A stretch of DNA of 64,000 nucleotides from Steroidobacter agaridevorans (GTDB taxonomy: Bacteria; Pseudomonadota; Gammaproteobacteria; Steroidobacterales; Steroidobacteraceae), in assembly GCF_009932555.1 (NCBI RefSeq), contig NZ_BLJO01000001.1:1107691-1171690 (forward strand). The letters run 5' to 3'. Shown here piece by piece: positions 40,201-45,650 of this stretch. Made by a program: the position numbers and the translations under genes. Each line of letters begins with the position of its first letter. Within the stretch, counting starts at the first letter, position 1. A model generated the notes under the pieces. It did not search any database and was not told the origin of the DNA. It saw only the letters and a program-made list of their open reading frames with translations.

Positions 40201-43200
40201 CGTGCTGAAACAGCTCCGACGTATTCGCGTGCAACAAGGGATGCAGGATCGCGGAACCGGAGCTGACGCGGGCCGACGCACCGTGAGCCACATCGTCCGT
40301 CACCCAATAGCGATCTTTCGCAAAGGGGTACGTCGGCAAGCTTACTTTCGCACGGGCCGACTTGTGCCCTCTGCGCCAATCGATCTCGATGCCCGAGGTC
40401 CACAACTCAGCGAGCTGCTCGATGTCCCATTCGCGCAGCGCCTCTTCGATGAGCCGCTGCCCGGCCTTGCCCTGCCACACGCGTCCGAGCCCGGCCCCGC
40501 CTGAATCGGCCGCGCCCGACCAAACGTTCACCGGGTTCTCGGCGCCGGCGAGCCAGCTGCTCAGCTTGGCACGCAGATCCGCGGCGTCAGCGACTCTGAT
40601 CGCGAGGCGCGCCTTCATCGACGTGCGACCGACCTGCCAGGTATGGATGGCGTCCGCAAAATTCACATCGGCTGGCGCGCTGTTCAGCCATTGCATCACT
40701 TCGGCTGCATACGCGCGCAGACGCTCATCGTTGGCGGCGGACAGGACAAACAGGTGCTCCTGGTCCGGCGTGTCGATGCCAGTGCCGCTCGAATATTCTG
40801 CGACGACGACATGCGCATTCGCGCCGCCCGAGCCGAAGCTGCTGACGCCCGCGACGCGTCGTTCCGCAGCCCATGGACCGAGACGTTCCTGGACCTGAAA
40901 CGGTGTGCCGTCCAGACGAATCTTGGGATTGAGCCGCGAAAAATTCAGCGACGGCGGCAACTGACCGTTCTGCATGCATAGCACGATCTTCAGCAGGCCC
41001 GCGATACCGGCCGCCGGCTCCAGATGACCGAGGTTGCTCTTCACCGAGCCAATGGCGCAGGCCCTGGCCGCCGACTCGTCGCCATAGGCGGTTTGAATGC
41101 CCTGGATCTCGATGGGATCGCCCAACGACGTGCCCGTGCCGTGCGCCTCGATGTATGTGAGATCACGCGCAGCGATGCCCGCATCTTTCCATGCCGCGCG
41201 CAGCAGCTCGCTCTGCTTCTGCGGGTTGGGAACGGTCAGTCCGCCGGCCAGGCCGCCGTGATTGGTCGCGCTGCCCTTGATCACCGCATGGATGCGATCG
41301 CGATCCTCAACCGCCTGCTTCAGCGGCTTGAGCAACATCATCACCGCGCCTTCGGAGCGCACGTAGCCATTCGCGGTGGCGTCGAATGTCTTGCAGCGGC
41401 CGTCGGCCGCCAGCATTCCCGCTTTGTGATAGGCGATCGACAAGTCGGGATGACAGATGAGGTTTACGCCACCGACGAGCGCCGTCGTGCATTCGCCGGA
41501 GCGCAGCGATTGCACGGCTGAATGCAATGCCACCAGCGATGACGAACACGCGGTGTCGATCAGCAGGCTCGGACCCGAGCAATCGAAGAAATACGAAAGA
41601 CGGTTCGCCAGGATGGCGAGCGAGCTGCCCACGCCATGATGCGCCTGGACTTCCAGCCCCGCCGCTTGGGTCAAGCGGCTGTAATCGCAATTGCTGGCGC
41701 CGACGAACACACCGGTCCTCGTTCCTTGGAGCGCGGCAGGCAACGTGCCGGCGTCCTCCAGACAGGCCCACGCCAGCTGCAACAACATGCGTTGCTGTGG
41801 ATCGGTGACGACAGCTTCCGCGGGTGACATCCGGAAGAAGGCGGCGTCGAAGGCATCTGCATCGCTGACGAATCCGCCCTTGTCGATGCCGGGCATGTCA
41901 CTGCTGTCCGGCCATTGCCCGCGGCTTTCAGGGAACGACCCCACGACCGACCTTGAGCCGACGAGCGTCTGCCACAGCTGATCCGGCGTTTCTATCCCGC
42001 CAGGAAGTTTGCAGGACATGCCGATGATGGCGATATCCGTGTCCAGGCTCTTGGCCTTTCTCGAGCTCGACCCACGGCCATCGGAGTCGTCGTCGTTCTC
42101 CGGGTTCTTGCGCTCGCCGGTGGAATCGAACTTCACCAGCGTCAACAGGCGGTCCGTCACCTTGCGGGTGCTGTTGAACTCGAAGAAGAAGCCCGCCTGC
42201 AGGCGGCAACCGAGCCGCTCTTCGACTTTCAGTTGCAGCTTCAGCAAATCGGCCGAGTCCAGGCCCATCTCCATCAACGGGCGATCGACATGAAACTCGC
42301 GACTGTCGACACCTAGCAGGTCGGTGACACTGTCGTGGATGAATTGCTCGAGCTGCCTGGGCAGCATCGTGACGACGCGATTCGCGACAACGACATCGCC
42401 CTGCTTCGAGCGGGGCTCGCGCCGCCGAATGTCATAGGTCACCAGCACGCCGTGCCCATCGTTCGCGCGGTCTTGCGGCCGGTACCCGGGAACGGATTTG
42501 AGGATGGTGGCGCCATGCGTCTGGTGGAAAGCCAGCACGGCGTCCTGCTCGTTGCCTTGGAGCTGGATATAACGATCCATTGAGTGTGCGCCATTGGCGT
42601 CAAAGTCTTTGCACAGCGTGACGGCGACGACGCGATCGACGCCCGCCACCAGGCCGCACCGCTGCAACATGAACTCCAGCAGCTGATCGCCATAACCGAA
42701 GTTCTGCGCGTCCGGATCGACGTTGATTGCCAGCAACTGAATGTTGGAGCCCGCGTCGTGGTGCAAACGATGCACGTTCGTCGCGTTCGCCTCGTCGAGT
42801 GCGTCAACGTCCGCAATGCGCTGGCTATAGATCACGCCCAGCACACGACCGGTACGCTCCAGCACGAACTGACCTTGGGGATACTTCTGCAGGCGCGCGC
42901 GGATCCGTTGCTTGGGCGTCCGCGTGTGCTGCCAGCAAAGCTTCTCCAGCTCGCACAAACGATCCAGATCGCCTTCTGCCGCGTAGCGCACGAGGTAGTC
43001 GCGCTTGCAGAAGCGTCGCAAGTTGCTGCGGCAAAGACTGTCGATGTTCGGGTAATTTTTGATCGGTTCGTCGCTGAACAGGCCCACGCTCCCGGCGAGG
43101 ACGATGAACGCCTCCGAGCTGATCGGGTAACGATGCGCTAGGTGGTTGAGCGTATCGAGATATTCCTCGCCCGAAAGGTCGGACTGGCGCCGTTCGGCAT

Positions 43201-43384
43201 GAGCGCGCAGCTGCTGCTGCCACTGGCTCAGAACAAACAACGCGTCGCGCCGCGGCCCTGCCCCGTCCAGACAGTGTTCTGCAGGTTCTTTCGCGAGCAC
43301 GGCAACAGTGCGATCGGCGGACTGGGGAGCCTCGACCACGTCCTGATCGGCGAAAGACCGGATATCTAGAATTTGGCTGCTCAT
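28217..43384 (-). CDS. PKS-3: trans-AT polyketide synthase, GNAT-ACP / KS-DH-KR-MT-ACP / KS-psiDH-ECH-psiECH-ECH-ACPbeta / KS-DH-dd
   Basis: 5055 aa. Order: N-terminal extension 1-125, possibly an adaptor region; GNAT 125-325; ACP S377; KS1 449-865 (C613, H748, H787); DH 1047-1330 (H1077, D1247); KR 1345-1800 (S1695, Y1708, Cys for the usual Asn); C-methyltransferase 1838-2185; ACP S2258; KS2 2358-2780 (C2515, H2650); DH remnant 2958-3185 with no catalytic His; crotonase units at about 3255-3465, 3495-3690 and 3725-3960; beta-branch ACP S4031/W4037; KS3 4131-4556 (C4299, H4434); DH 4737-5022 (H4768, D4942); docking tail 5028-5055. Predicted steps: acetyl starter, alpha-methyl enoyl extension, beta-branched extension, then an extension finished by the KR of PKS-4. 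It starts 53 bp after the third START gene. No AT is present, so extender loading is in trans. Confidence 0.95.
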   Translation of the reverse strand: MSSQILDIRSFADQDVVEAPQSADRTVAVLAKEPAEHCLDGAGPRRDALFVLSQWQQQLRAHAERRQSDLSGEEYLDTLNHLAHRYPISSEAFIVLAGSVGLFSDEPIKNYPNIDSLCRSNLRRFCKRDYLVRYAAEGDLDRLCELEKLCWQHTRTPKQRIRARLQKYPQGQFVLERTGRVLGVIYSQRIADVDALDEANATNVHRLHHDAGSNIQLLAINVDPDAQNFGYGDQLLEFMLQRCGLVAGVDRVVAVTLCKDFDANGAHSMDRYIQLQGNEQDAVLAFHQTHGATILKSVPGYRPQDRANDGHGVLVTYDIRRREPRSKQGDVVVANRVVTMLPRQLEQFIHDSVTDLLGVDSREFHVDRPLMEMGLDSADLLKLQLKVEERLGCRLQAGFFFEFNSTRKVTDRLLTLVKFDSTGERKNPENDDDSDGRGSSSRKAKSLDTDIAIIGMSCKLPGGIETPDQLWQTLVGSRSVVGSFPESRGQWPDSSDMPGIDKGGFVSDADAFDAAFFRMSPAEAVVTDPQQRMLLQLAWACLEDAGTLPAALQGTRTGVFVGASNCDYSRLTQAAGLEVQAHHGVGSSLAILANRLSYFFDCSGPSLLIDTACSSSLVALHSAVQSLRSGECTTALVGGVNLICHPDLSIAYHKAGMLAADGRCKTFDATANGYVRSEGAVMMLLKPLKQAVEDRDRIHAVIKGSATNHGGLAGGLTVPNPQKQSELLRAAWKDAGIAARDLTYIEAHGTGTSLGDPIEIQGIQTAYGDESAARACAIGSVKSNLGHLEPAAGIAGLLKIVLCMQNGQLPPSLNFSRLNPKIRLDGTPFQVQERLGPWAAERRVAGVSSFGSGGANAHVVVAEYSSGTGIDTPDQEHLFVLSAANDERLRAYAAEVMQWLNSAPADVNFADAIHTWQVGRTSMKARLAIRVADAADLRAKLSSWLAGAENPVNVWSGAADSGGAGLGRVWQGKAGQRLIEEALREWDIEQLAELWTSGIEIDWRRGHKSARAKVSLPTYPFAKDRYWVTDDVAHGASARVSSGSAILHPLLHANTSELFQHGYSSTFSGEEFFLADHRVNLGERGSERVLPAVAYLEMARAAVERALPRRPDASLLELRDVEWTQPLIVDSRKPVSIKLAPQSDDQIEYKVTSQDDGQETAHCIGRALFCTDPMPAKLDLQQLKAEMAGARVDASRVYDALATMGLLYGSSHRSITALYRSERQLIVELALPSAAGRGFQLHPSLMDGALQAAICLSIDLDRVPSRAAMPFALESLRIFGPCTDKMCALVRYASGSNPGDMVKKFDIDLCDEQGNVKVQFRGFSARDVKGDGPRPRKLTSDLQCFVPIWNQLRSEKREPNAFPDLAKVLLLGTDATHLDWLQRTHTTVEALELSPSASVEAAQEALKGCSFDHLVWIAPDAACEPADSMIEAQEVGVLAVFRIAKALLELGYADKELAWTLVTRRTQQASKSDPVHPTHAAIAGFVGSLAKEYPHWNVTLLDVDSLEAVTAAECLSRAADSQRNSRLAYRDGEWLQQTFAQVPSVPPSRPVYYKQKGVYVVIGGAGGLGEVWSRFMIEHFQARMVWIGRDELNATTQGKIDALARLAGPTGRAPLYVRADATDPDALQRALDTILQTYPAVDGVVHSAIVLQDKSVQHMEESRFRAGLSAKVDISVNLDRVFGQQPLDFMLFFSSILSFITSPGQSNYAAGCTFKDSFAQHLERQRPYPVKIVNWGYWGNVGIVADDAHSKSMERIGIGSIEPREGMPFLQSLISSDLSQAALIKTVDGRSPDSIEYSEQWVHFGKARAEKDLGSEELPTLVTCQEPAAREGGLQTPMMDELLAELLMSSLVSVGLFQNGVCRLADLPAQRRVTSFRERWLESSIRYLRQHAWLTADLMPTSKVRPLSEVRAEWQQKQSQWKSNADLRAQVVLLDECLSALPDILLGKQSSTDVMFPNSSMHLVEGIYGGNAVADYFNAALGETLLTHILRRTKNAKDREIRILEIGAGTGGTTASILPELRNLPIAEYCYTDVSRAFLMHAEKHYQPGFPALTTVLFDVSKPVGSQKIELGCYDYVIATNVLHATPNIRQTVRHSKAVLAQDGVLLLNEISTWSLFSHLTFGLLEGWWLHEDSALRLPGSPGLSPEKWRAVLMEEGFGTVTFPAQNAHRFGQQIVAARSDGWVRQHLDQRSPIVLDNSEAVAAPAKPAPAQAAPVSSETSMRTAGIAHFQQVIASVLRMQPQEIEARRPFAEYGLDSILIGQLNYQLRKVFPGISSTLFFEVQTVAGLVDYLLQNRKEELRNVLPIAASAAPAPQAPPIVNASAAQERSRPIPSSPSKGAKKEPEQPTPVPGATSAVFDVAIVGLSGRYPRSSDLKEFWSHLANGRSCVTEIPRERWRWEDYYDADKGKSGKIYSKWGGFLDGIDEFDPLFFKIAPKEAKRMDPQERLFLQSCYQAIEDAGYTPESLGPAEKIGVFAGAMNARYIPQPAHYSIANRVSYVFNFQGPSMAVDTACSSSLTAVHLALESLYSGSSDCAIAGGVNLIIDPVHYMELSQMTMLSSGSECKSFGENADGFVDAEGVGVVVLKPLHLAERDGDHIYAVIKGSAVNAGGKTNGYTVPNPIAQASLVSLALERARVAPEHVSYIEAHGTGTALGDPIEISGLTRAFNGATGGKQYCAIGSLKSNIGHCESAAGIAGLTKVLLQLKHQQLVPSLHSEVTNSRIDFEQTPFRVQHSLQPWARPKREVDGVMREIPRIAGVSSFGAGGSNAHVIVQEYIPTNELRRSGAVAPTIVPLSARTVEQLEQKVRDLLTYVRTAEAIDLPALAYTLQTGREAMDERLGLIVSSVEQLATKLQSQLDGKPHSDDVRGQVKRKEAAALFGNDDEVQRIVDSAVASKDLPRLLDLWVKGLALDWSKLYGEVAPARLSLPTYPFAKERYWMDRAAEARAVAAPAAAILHPLLHTNTSELGQQRYSSTFTGRESFLVQRTLPAGVYLEMARAAVEHASPARSESDVLELREVVWAEPIEVNETRSISVALRASATGGVDFEIYSEAGEEVIHCQGSAVFEQDSGPIQLDIERLRNQAIDRQRLVQLRLTSEVGEFGLHPSLIDDALSAVRGLIDGTKSTATSPRLPLELQSLRMLRKCETEMVAWIRFSDSARVDVDLCDTQGRVCVQMRGISYPTEPPLTSLPVPTAVTASAPKPKEIAMLPTVTQSVVLGELHSPEAAPVERKKATGISLAAPAEVAGSPPVSLLEHGSGVYSIRIATSDGNTLSADVIEKLIQALATARQAADLKALIINGTERCFLRGSRAQYNEAVGQGLFNAIVAFPCPVIAAMRGDATGAGLLVGALGDFMICGEEARYGYTQLSDDFYPTAQHAALFNDRFGEARAHDLLYVSLIATGKELRDKSWTCPIVPQTEVESYALELAQTLSSKSQQALHLLKQHLSRRLLEQVRHLAVDQGERSTAERPLNEAGFTARITSPSSDLQLESHAGNVLLIRIRDSQQSCDDLFRDLRDVFAKVSAASCHKVIVLASDCPEFFPATVASAEAARNLWRLIVEAKVPVIGALSRNARGFAWLISQFFDACFYNNEGRYSLVDAGGEFAMADEAAAIFPVRLGDYFGKELLLTGAEYTGAELQRRVGALSVCEHDQVLPAALRLAGEWSSLRIDAIGSWKRHMAAMLRDRLSSVSSGRAEIELGTNAPASLPVTPTPVALESEVISAVAHPEGILVIRMEDRQAKNMFSKAFVEGVEEVFAHIKTSSAYKAVILTGYDSYFACGGTQESLLAIQEGKEKFTDARIYQLAMECEVPVIAAMQGHGLGGGWTLGMFADFVVMSEQSRYVSPYMDYGFTPGAGATLILPRQLGVDLANESLLTARPYTGTQLRDRGLLLPVSSRGEVLPTAMALAKQIAQMPRSRLVRFKQKLTRSVLAVVDETYRRELAMHDQTFVGQSVAMEQIQRNFLQIGAAEGESSVTVAPPSVTVARTEANPLPAITAKLKQLLAQELHMQESDVDEDVQFIDLGMDSIAAVTWVRKINENYKMSMLATKVYSYPTLTQLARHIKEETDKHLPPPPAVSAPIIAPVAPPQKSKAPYTSAARLTSRKLVSWRNRTPAKLATRTAEASLSQPIAVVGMAGQFPQARNLQEFWHNIAEGKNCITRVPAKRWDMDAYYSESVVAGKTNCQWMGALDEYDLFDPLFFNISPIEAECMDPEQRLFLQSCWHSIEDAGYDAKSLSGSKCGVFVGCTGSDYRQLSPDLRFSAQGFTGGANSILAARISYLLNLRGPCVSVDTACSSSLVALAQACDSLAMGNSDVALAGGVALMSTPEMHIKTAQAGMLSPDGRCFTFDQRANGFVPGEAVGVVMLKRLADAERDGDTIYGVIQGWGVNQDGKTNGITAPNPESQTRLQQDVYDKYQIDPAGIQLIEAHGTGTKLGDPIEVEGLKGSFGKYTQKKSYCALGSVKSNVGHCLAAAGIAGFIKLVLALQHRQLPPTVNFDRLNEHIGLADSPFYVNDRLQSWDVAETERRRAAISAFGFSGTNAHIVVAEPVTREDARQARPDGNGVIVPLSARTPEQLEQKARELLDFIRNAEDPVDLGELAYTLQVGREAMEERLGLLVSSTMQLVEKLDAFLSGARESDGMYRGQMQDAKETLSLFAQDADMKDAIVDRCIAQRQLGKLLGLWSKGLDIDWRKLHGDSKPKRIRLPLYPFAKQRYWIESSQATQNVATPASLHPLLHTNASDFTGQKYRSKFSGTEFFLRDHRVKLGGRGVQKVLPGVAYLEMVRAALQHAAPAQPKSPVLEISEFVWLKPVVVTEPREVSIALSRNDADDNVNYEISSEDATGKSVHCQGFAAYRHASSMPRMDVAQLKAQMDQRAVESAALYEMFDGMGLQYGPAHRGITSLYLGKDQLLAQLRLPDSVRQGSTDFQLHPSLMDSALQASAGLIVDFDRPPGEPLVPFALASLRVFAACTDEMFAWLRCSPGSRRDDKVIRLDIDICDRHGNVCVQMEGFSARVAESSVSFDSAFYGRLLERIMSGEVSADDAAELG
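28220..30994 (-). other. PKS-3 C-terminal KS-DH with docking tail (first half of split module)
   Basis: KS3 is complete, with the GFSGTNAH end motif. The DH has DHRV with a longer loop to LPG, and HPSLMD. The last 28 residues form a helix ending MSGEVSADDAAELG, typical of docking elements at DH//KR breaks. The KR and ACP are at the start of PKS-4. Confidence 0.8.
31169..36313 (-). other. PKS-3 beta-branch module: KS-psiDH-ECH-psiECH-ECH-ACP(Trp)
   Basis: The DH has collapsed (SFLVQRTLPAG where the His motif should be). The crotonase triplet occupies bases 33622-31505. Unit 1 keeps an FLRGSRAQYNEAV loop and AMRGDATGAG. Unit 2 has lost the oxyanion glycines. Unit 3 has GYDSYFACGGT, MQGHGLGGGW and YGFTPGAGAT. 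The ACP reads GMDSIAAVTW with Trp at Ser+6. Units 1 and 3 are candidates for the dehydration and decarboxylation steps of beta-branching. Confidence 0.85.
36485..42040 (-). other. PKS-3 module: KS-DH-KR-MT-ACP
   Basis: The KS is intact (DTACSSS). The DH has His1077 with a slightly longer loop to the Pro, and HPSLMD at 1242-1247. The KR carries the NYAAGC variant, Tyr1708 with Cys1712 in place of Asn. MT motif I is EIGAGTGG. Predicted product is an alpha-methyl, alpha,beta-unsaturated thioester. It closely resembles the DH-KR-MT-ACP part of PKS-2. Confidence 0.85.
42110..43012 (-). other. PKS-3 GNAT-ACP loading module
   Basis: The GNAT-like fold has Trp151, Thr256, His287 and Arg302. Their spacing fits the Trp/Thr/His/Arg set known from the CurA-type loading domain, which decarboxylates malonyl-thioester to acetyl. 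The ACP follows (MGLDSADLL, Ser377). About 125 residues precede the GNAT domain; PKS-2 lacks them. Confidence 0.8.
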
Positions 43385-43437
43385 CGAGTTTGCTTACTCA
43401 GAGATGTTCGCCGGAGGGATGCGCAGGGCTTGCTGCA

Positions 43438-44211
43438 TCACTTGAATGCGGCCGTGGCAAAAGCACTGGCCGGGGTCTTGGTCGTCACGATCGGCGACGC
43501 GAGCGTGGTCGGCGGCGTCAGCGTCGGCGCCTCGGTTGTGGCGAACAGCACGTTCTCCTGGTCGTACTTCGGCTGGTTGACGATTCTCGGCAGAGACAGC
43601 AATCCGTCGTGCACGAAGCCAGGCGCAAGGAGGTTGTAAACGAAGTACGGCATACCCACGTCCATGTCCTGCATGAAGTCCACTTCGATCTCGCCCTTAC
43701 CCGCCGGCGTGAAGCGCCAGTTGTTGTTCATGTGAGTGACGCGATAGCAGCAGTCGTTGCGCGGCAGCTCATCCGGCATGGCCGTGTACTGAATGAAAAC
43801 GGATTGATCTTGCGTATCCGGCGTGAACTGCGCCTTGAGCAGGAACTCCCGCGGCGCCATCGGATTCGGCAGGTTCACTCGATAGAAATGCACGAAGCTG
43901 CGATCCTGCCGATCCCACGGCTGCACCGTCTGCTCGCTGACGCAGCCCGGATTCCATTCGGCGCAGGACTTCAAATCCCGATCCATCATGCCGGCCACGA
44001 TCCGATTCATCGTGGACTTCATCCGCATGGTCGCCTTGTACTTCATGAAGGTCGAACCGGGCTCCTTCATCTCGTACACCCGCACGCCGTCCTTGTCGGA
44101 GACCAGGCGCCACTGATCCGAGCCCGACATCTTCCAGGTGTAGTGCGCGCCGACCAGCAGCGCAGCAGCAAAGCAGCCGCCGTACAGGGCGACTTTCAGG
44201 AACTTCGGCAT
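43438..44211 (-). CDS. START-3: membrane-anchored START-like lipid-binding protein
   Basis: 257 aa from the ATG at 44211, chosen because AAGGAG lies 7 nt upstream; a longer frame to 44415 has no such site and no family-like sequence. Residues 6-23 form one hydrophobic segment after a basic N-terminus, predicting an inner-membrane anchor with the rest in the periplasm. The soluble part has START/SRPBCC features: SGSDQW at 29-34, DGVRVYE, PGSTFMKYKA, LPNPMAPREFL and a late NNWRFTP segment. It shares an AHxxW-x2-SGS anchor-exit motif with the two START genes at 59849-58413, so the three are paralogues. START domains bind one hydrophobic ligand in a cavity. A role in carrying the polyketide or its lipid partner is inferred. 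The C-terminal approximately 35 residues are Thr/Ala/Pro-rich. A 212-bp gap precedes the gene and PKS-3 follows after 53 bp. Confidence 0.8.
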   Translation of the reverse strand: MPKFLKVALYGGCFAAALLVGAHYTWKMSGSDQWRLVSDKDGVRVYEMKEPGSTFMKYKATMRMKSTMNRIVAGMMDRDLKSCAEWNPGCVSEQTVQPWDRQDRSFVHFYRVNLPNPMAPREFLLKAQFTPDTQDQSVFIQYTAMPDELPRNDCCYRVTHMNNNWRFTPAGKGEIEVDFMQDMDVGMPYFVYNLLAPGFVHDGLLSLPRIVNQPKYDQENVLFATTEAPTLTPPTTLASPIVTTKTPASAFATAAFK

Positions 44212-44218
44212 GGGAGCT

Positions 44219-44224
44219 CTCCTT
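44219..44224 (-). promoter_or_regulatory. Ribosome site deciding the START-3 start
   Basis: AAGGAG with a 7-nt spacer to the ATG at 44211. It supports the shorter 257-residue protein over a 325-codon extended frame. Confidence 0.75.
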
Positions 44225-44254
44225 GAGAGATCGAAGACCAGGAGGACAAAGGAA

Positions 44255-44267
44255 CGAGCCGGGCTCG
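44255..44267. repeat. 13-bp palindrome upstream of START-3
   Basis: CGAGCC-G-GGCTCG is a perfect dyad centred on 44261, 44-56 bp before the START-3 start. It lies in the only gap over 100 bp in the window (44212-44423). It could be an operator or a small hairpin. Otherwise the gap shows only an A/T-rich inverted repeat (44380-44388 with 44406-44414) near the hydroxylase stop and no convincing promoter. Confidence 0.3.
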
Positions 44268-44379
44268 GCCCGTTGACGCATCTACCGCTGGGGAATCGGG
44301 CAGGCTCCGCCCTTTCGATTCGCGTGCGTCGCGCCACTGAAGTGGAATCAAGATAACAAAGCGCGGCGCGGATGATGCC

Positions 44380-44414
44380 TGTTTGTTTTGTCAGGTCGCG
44401 AAGAGAAACAAACA
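44380..44414 (-). repeat. A/T-rich inverted repeat after the hydroxylase stop
   Basis: TGTTTGTTT at 44380-44388 and AAACAAACA at 44406-44414 pair over 9 bp with a 17-nt loop. It begins about 10 nt beyond the stop codon. The weak stem makes it a poor terminator candidate, but it is the only structured element at this end of the longest gap. Confidence 0.25.
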
Positions 44415-44423
44415 AACGAAATG

Positions 44424-45650
44424 TTATTTGTCGCGAGCCGCATCGCCGTCAGTTACATACTTCGTGTACAGCTCGACGAAGCGCCGATATCTCGGCGTAT
44501 CCCACTTGAAGCCGTCGAGCTGCTCATCCAGCTTGATCGCGTGCTGCATTTCCTGGGGCAGGAATCGATATTTCCTGCGCAGCTCCTCGGACAGCTGCGG
44601 CTGATCCAGATTCATGCCGACGCCGTACGGCGTGAGATTGCCATAGTGATGGGTCGAGTGCTGATTGATGTCCTGGAACTCTTTGGGGATGCGCGGGTAC
44701 ACCCCTGGAATGAACTGGTGCCCGTCGATGTCGGACTTCACATCGATGCTGTAGAAGACGAACAGCAGCAGCGGGTTGTAGAAGATCCCGGGGCCGCCCA
44801 GCGTGTAGCGCGCAAACCCTTCCAGAAACCCGTTCCCCGACACGCCGATCAGGCCGCTCGGAATGGCATCGTGATGCGGCCCGTGCAGATAGACGAACTC
44901 GAGCTCCGAGTTGTGCCCCAGCCAGTGGTCGCGATAGAACCAGCGGTTGAGTACTTTCATGAAACTGGCGTGGATCACGAAGTTCGCGAGCAGCGCGATC
45001 GGCAGGAACACCACGGAGTACTGGACGTGCGTGATGACGATGTACCACGGCGCGATCAGGATCACATGCGCCAGCAGACCGGTGAAATAGGCGTGCACGA
45101 TTTCCAGGACGACGCTGGGCTGGCGCTGCAAGGCGACTTTCCAATGGGTCTGCAGCAGAAAGCCGCGTACATGCTCTTTGAGTCGCAGGTGTGAGATCAG
45201 GCTGGCGGTTCTATAGACCGTCAGCGCGATGAAGTGCGTGTAGAACAGGCCAATCGCGATCTTGCGCATCAACTCCGTGTGGTGCGGCCACTCCGGCGTC
45301 AGATAGATCAACACGTTCTCCAACAGGAGCAGCGCCGCGGCAAGGAAGTACGGAATCGTCATGTTCCGCAGCTTGTAGATGAGCATGTAGATGACATCTT
45401 GCGGCCGCTTCACGATGACTGGAGTTCGCAGCTTCCAGCCATGCCGGAGCAGGAACGTGCCGACCAGGCAGACGCACAGCGCCAGGCCGACGATCGACAT
45501 GACGCTCGGCAGCCCGTACACCACGGTGACCAGGCCACCGCACAACGCCAACATCAGGACATAGTCGATGAAGTCATCGCGGCGATACGCCATCCTCGGG
45601 CTGTGCACCCCGTAGAGCTGATGAAACTTCGACGCATCGGCGCTGTTCAT
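44424..45650 (-). CDS. Membrane di-iron hydroxylase/desaturase (fatty-acid hydroxylase superfamily)
   Basis: 408 aa from the ATG at 45650. Several hydrophobic segments (about 29-48, 50-68, 100-117, 130-150, 190-206, 210-230, 286-300) make it an integral membrane protein. Three histidine clusters fit the di-iron site of the fatty-acid hydroxylase/sterol desaturase family: HxxxH at 242/246, HxxHH at 256/259/260, and HxxHH at 331/334/335. The family uses O2 to hydroxylate or desaturate unactivated C-H bonds of lipids. Here the likely substrate is the polyketide or an acyl lipid (inference). The start overlaps the PKS-2 stop as ATGA, so translation is probably coupled. An ATG two codons upstream is badly spaced from the GGAAGGG ribosome site and is rejected. 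The C-terminal 70 residues are soluble and charged. The closest characterised subfamily cannot be told by eye. Confidence 0.8.
   Translation of the reverse strand: MNSADASKFHQLYGVHSPRMAYRRDDFIDYVLMLALCGGLVTVVYGLPSVMSIVGLALCVCLVGTFLLRHGWKLRTPVIVKRPQDVIYMLIYKLRNMTIPYFLAAALLLLENVLIYLTPEWPHHTELMRKIAIGLFYTHFIALTVYRTASLISHLRLKEHVRGFLLQTHWKVALQRQPSVVLEIVHAYFTGLLAHVILIAPWYIVITHVQYSVVFLPIALLANFVIHASFMKVLNRWFYRDHWLGHNSELEFVYLHGPHHDAIPSGLIGVSGNGFLEGFARYTLGGPGIFYNPLLLFVFYSIDVKSDIDGHQFIPGVYPRIPKEFQDINQHSTHHYGNLTPYGVGMNLDQPQLSEELRRKYRFLPQEMQHAIKLDEQLDGFKWDTPRYRRFVELYTKYVTDGDAARDK

Noticed and set aside
44330-44400. Possible minus-strand promoter around the TATCTT sequence in the 212-bp gap
   Set aside because: No -35-like hexamer lies at 16-18 bp; the nearest candidate is about 33 bp away.
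44212-44415. N-terminal 68-codon extension of START-3
   Set aside because: It has no similarity to the START paralogues and would bypass the AAGGAG site and the typical anchored N-terminus beginning at 44211.
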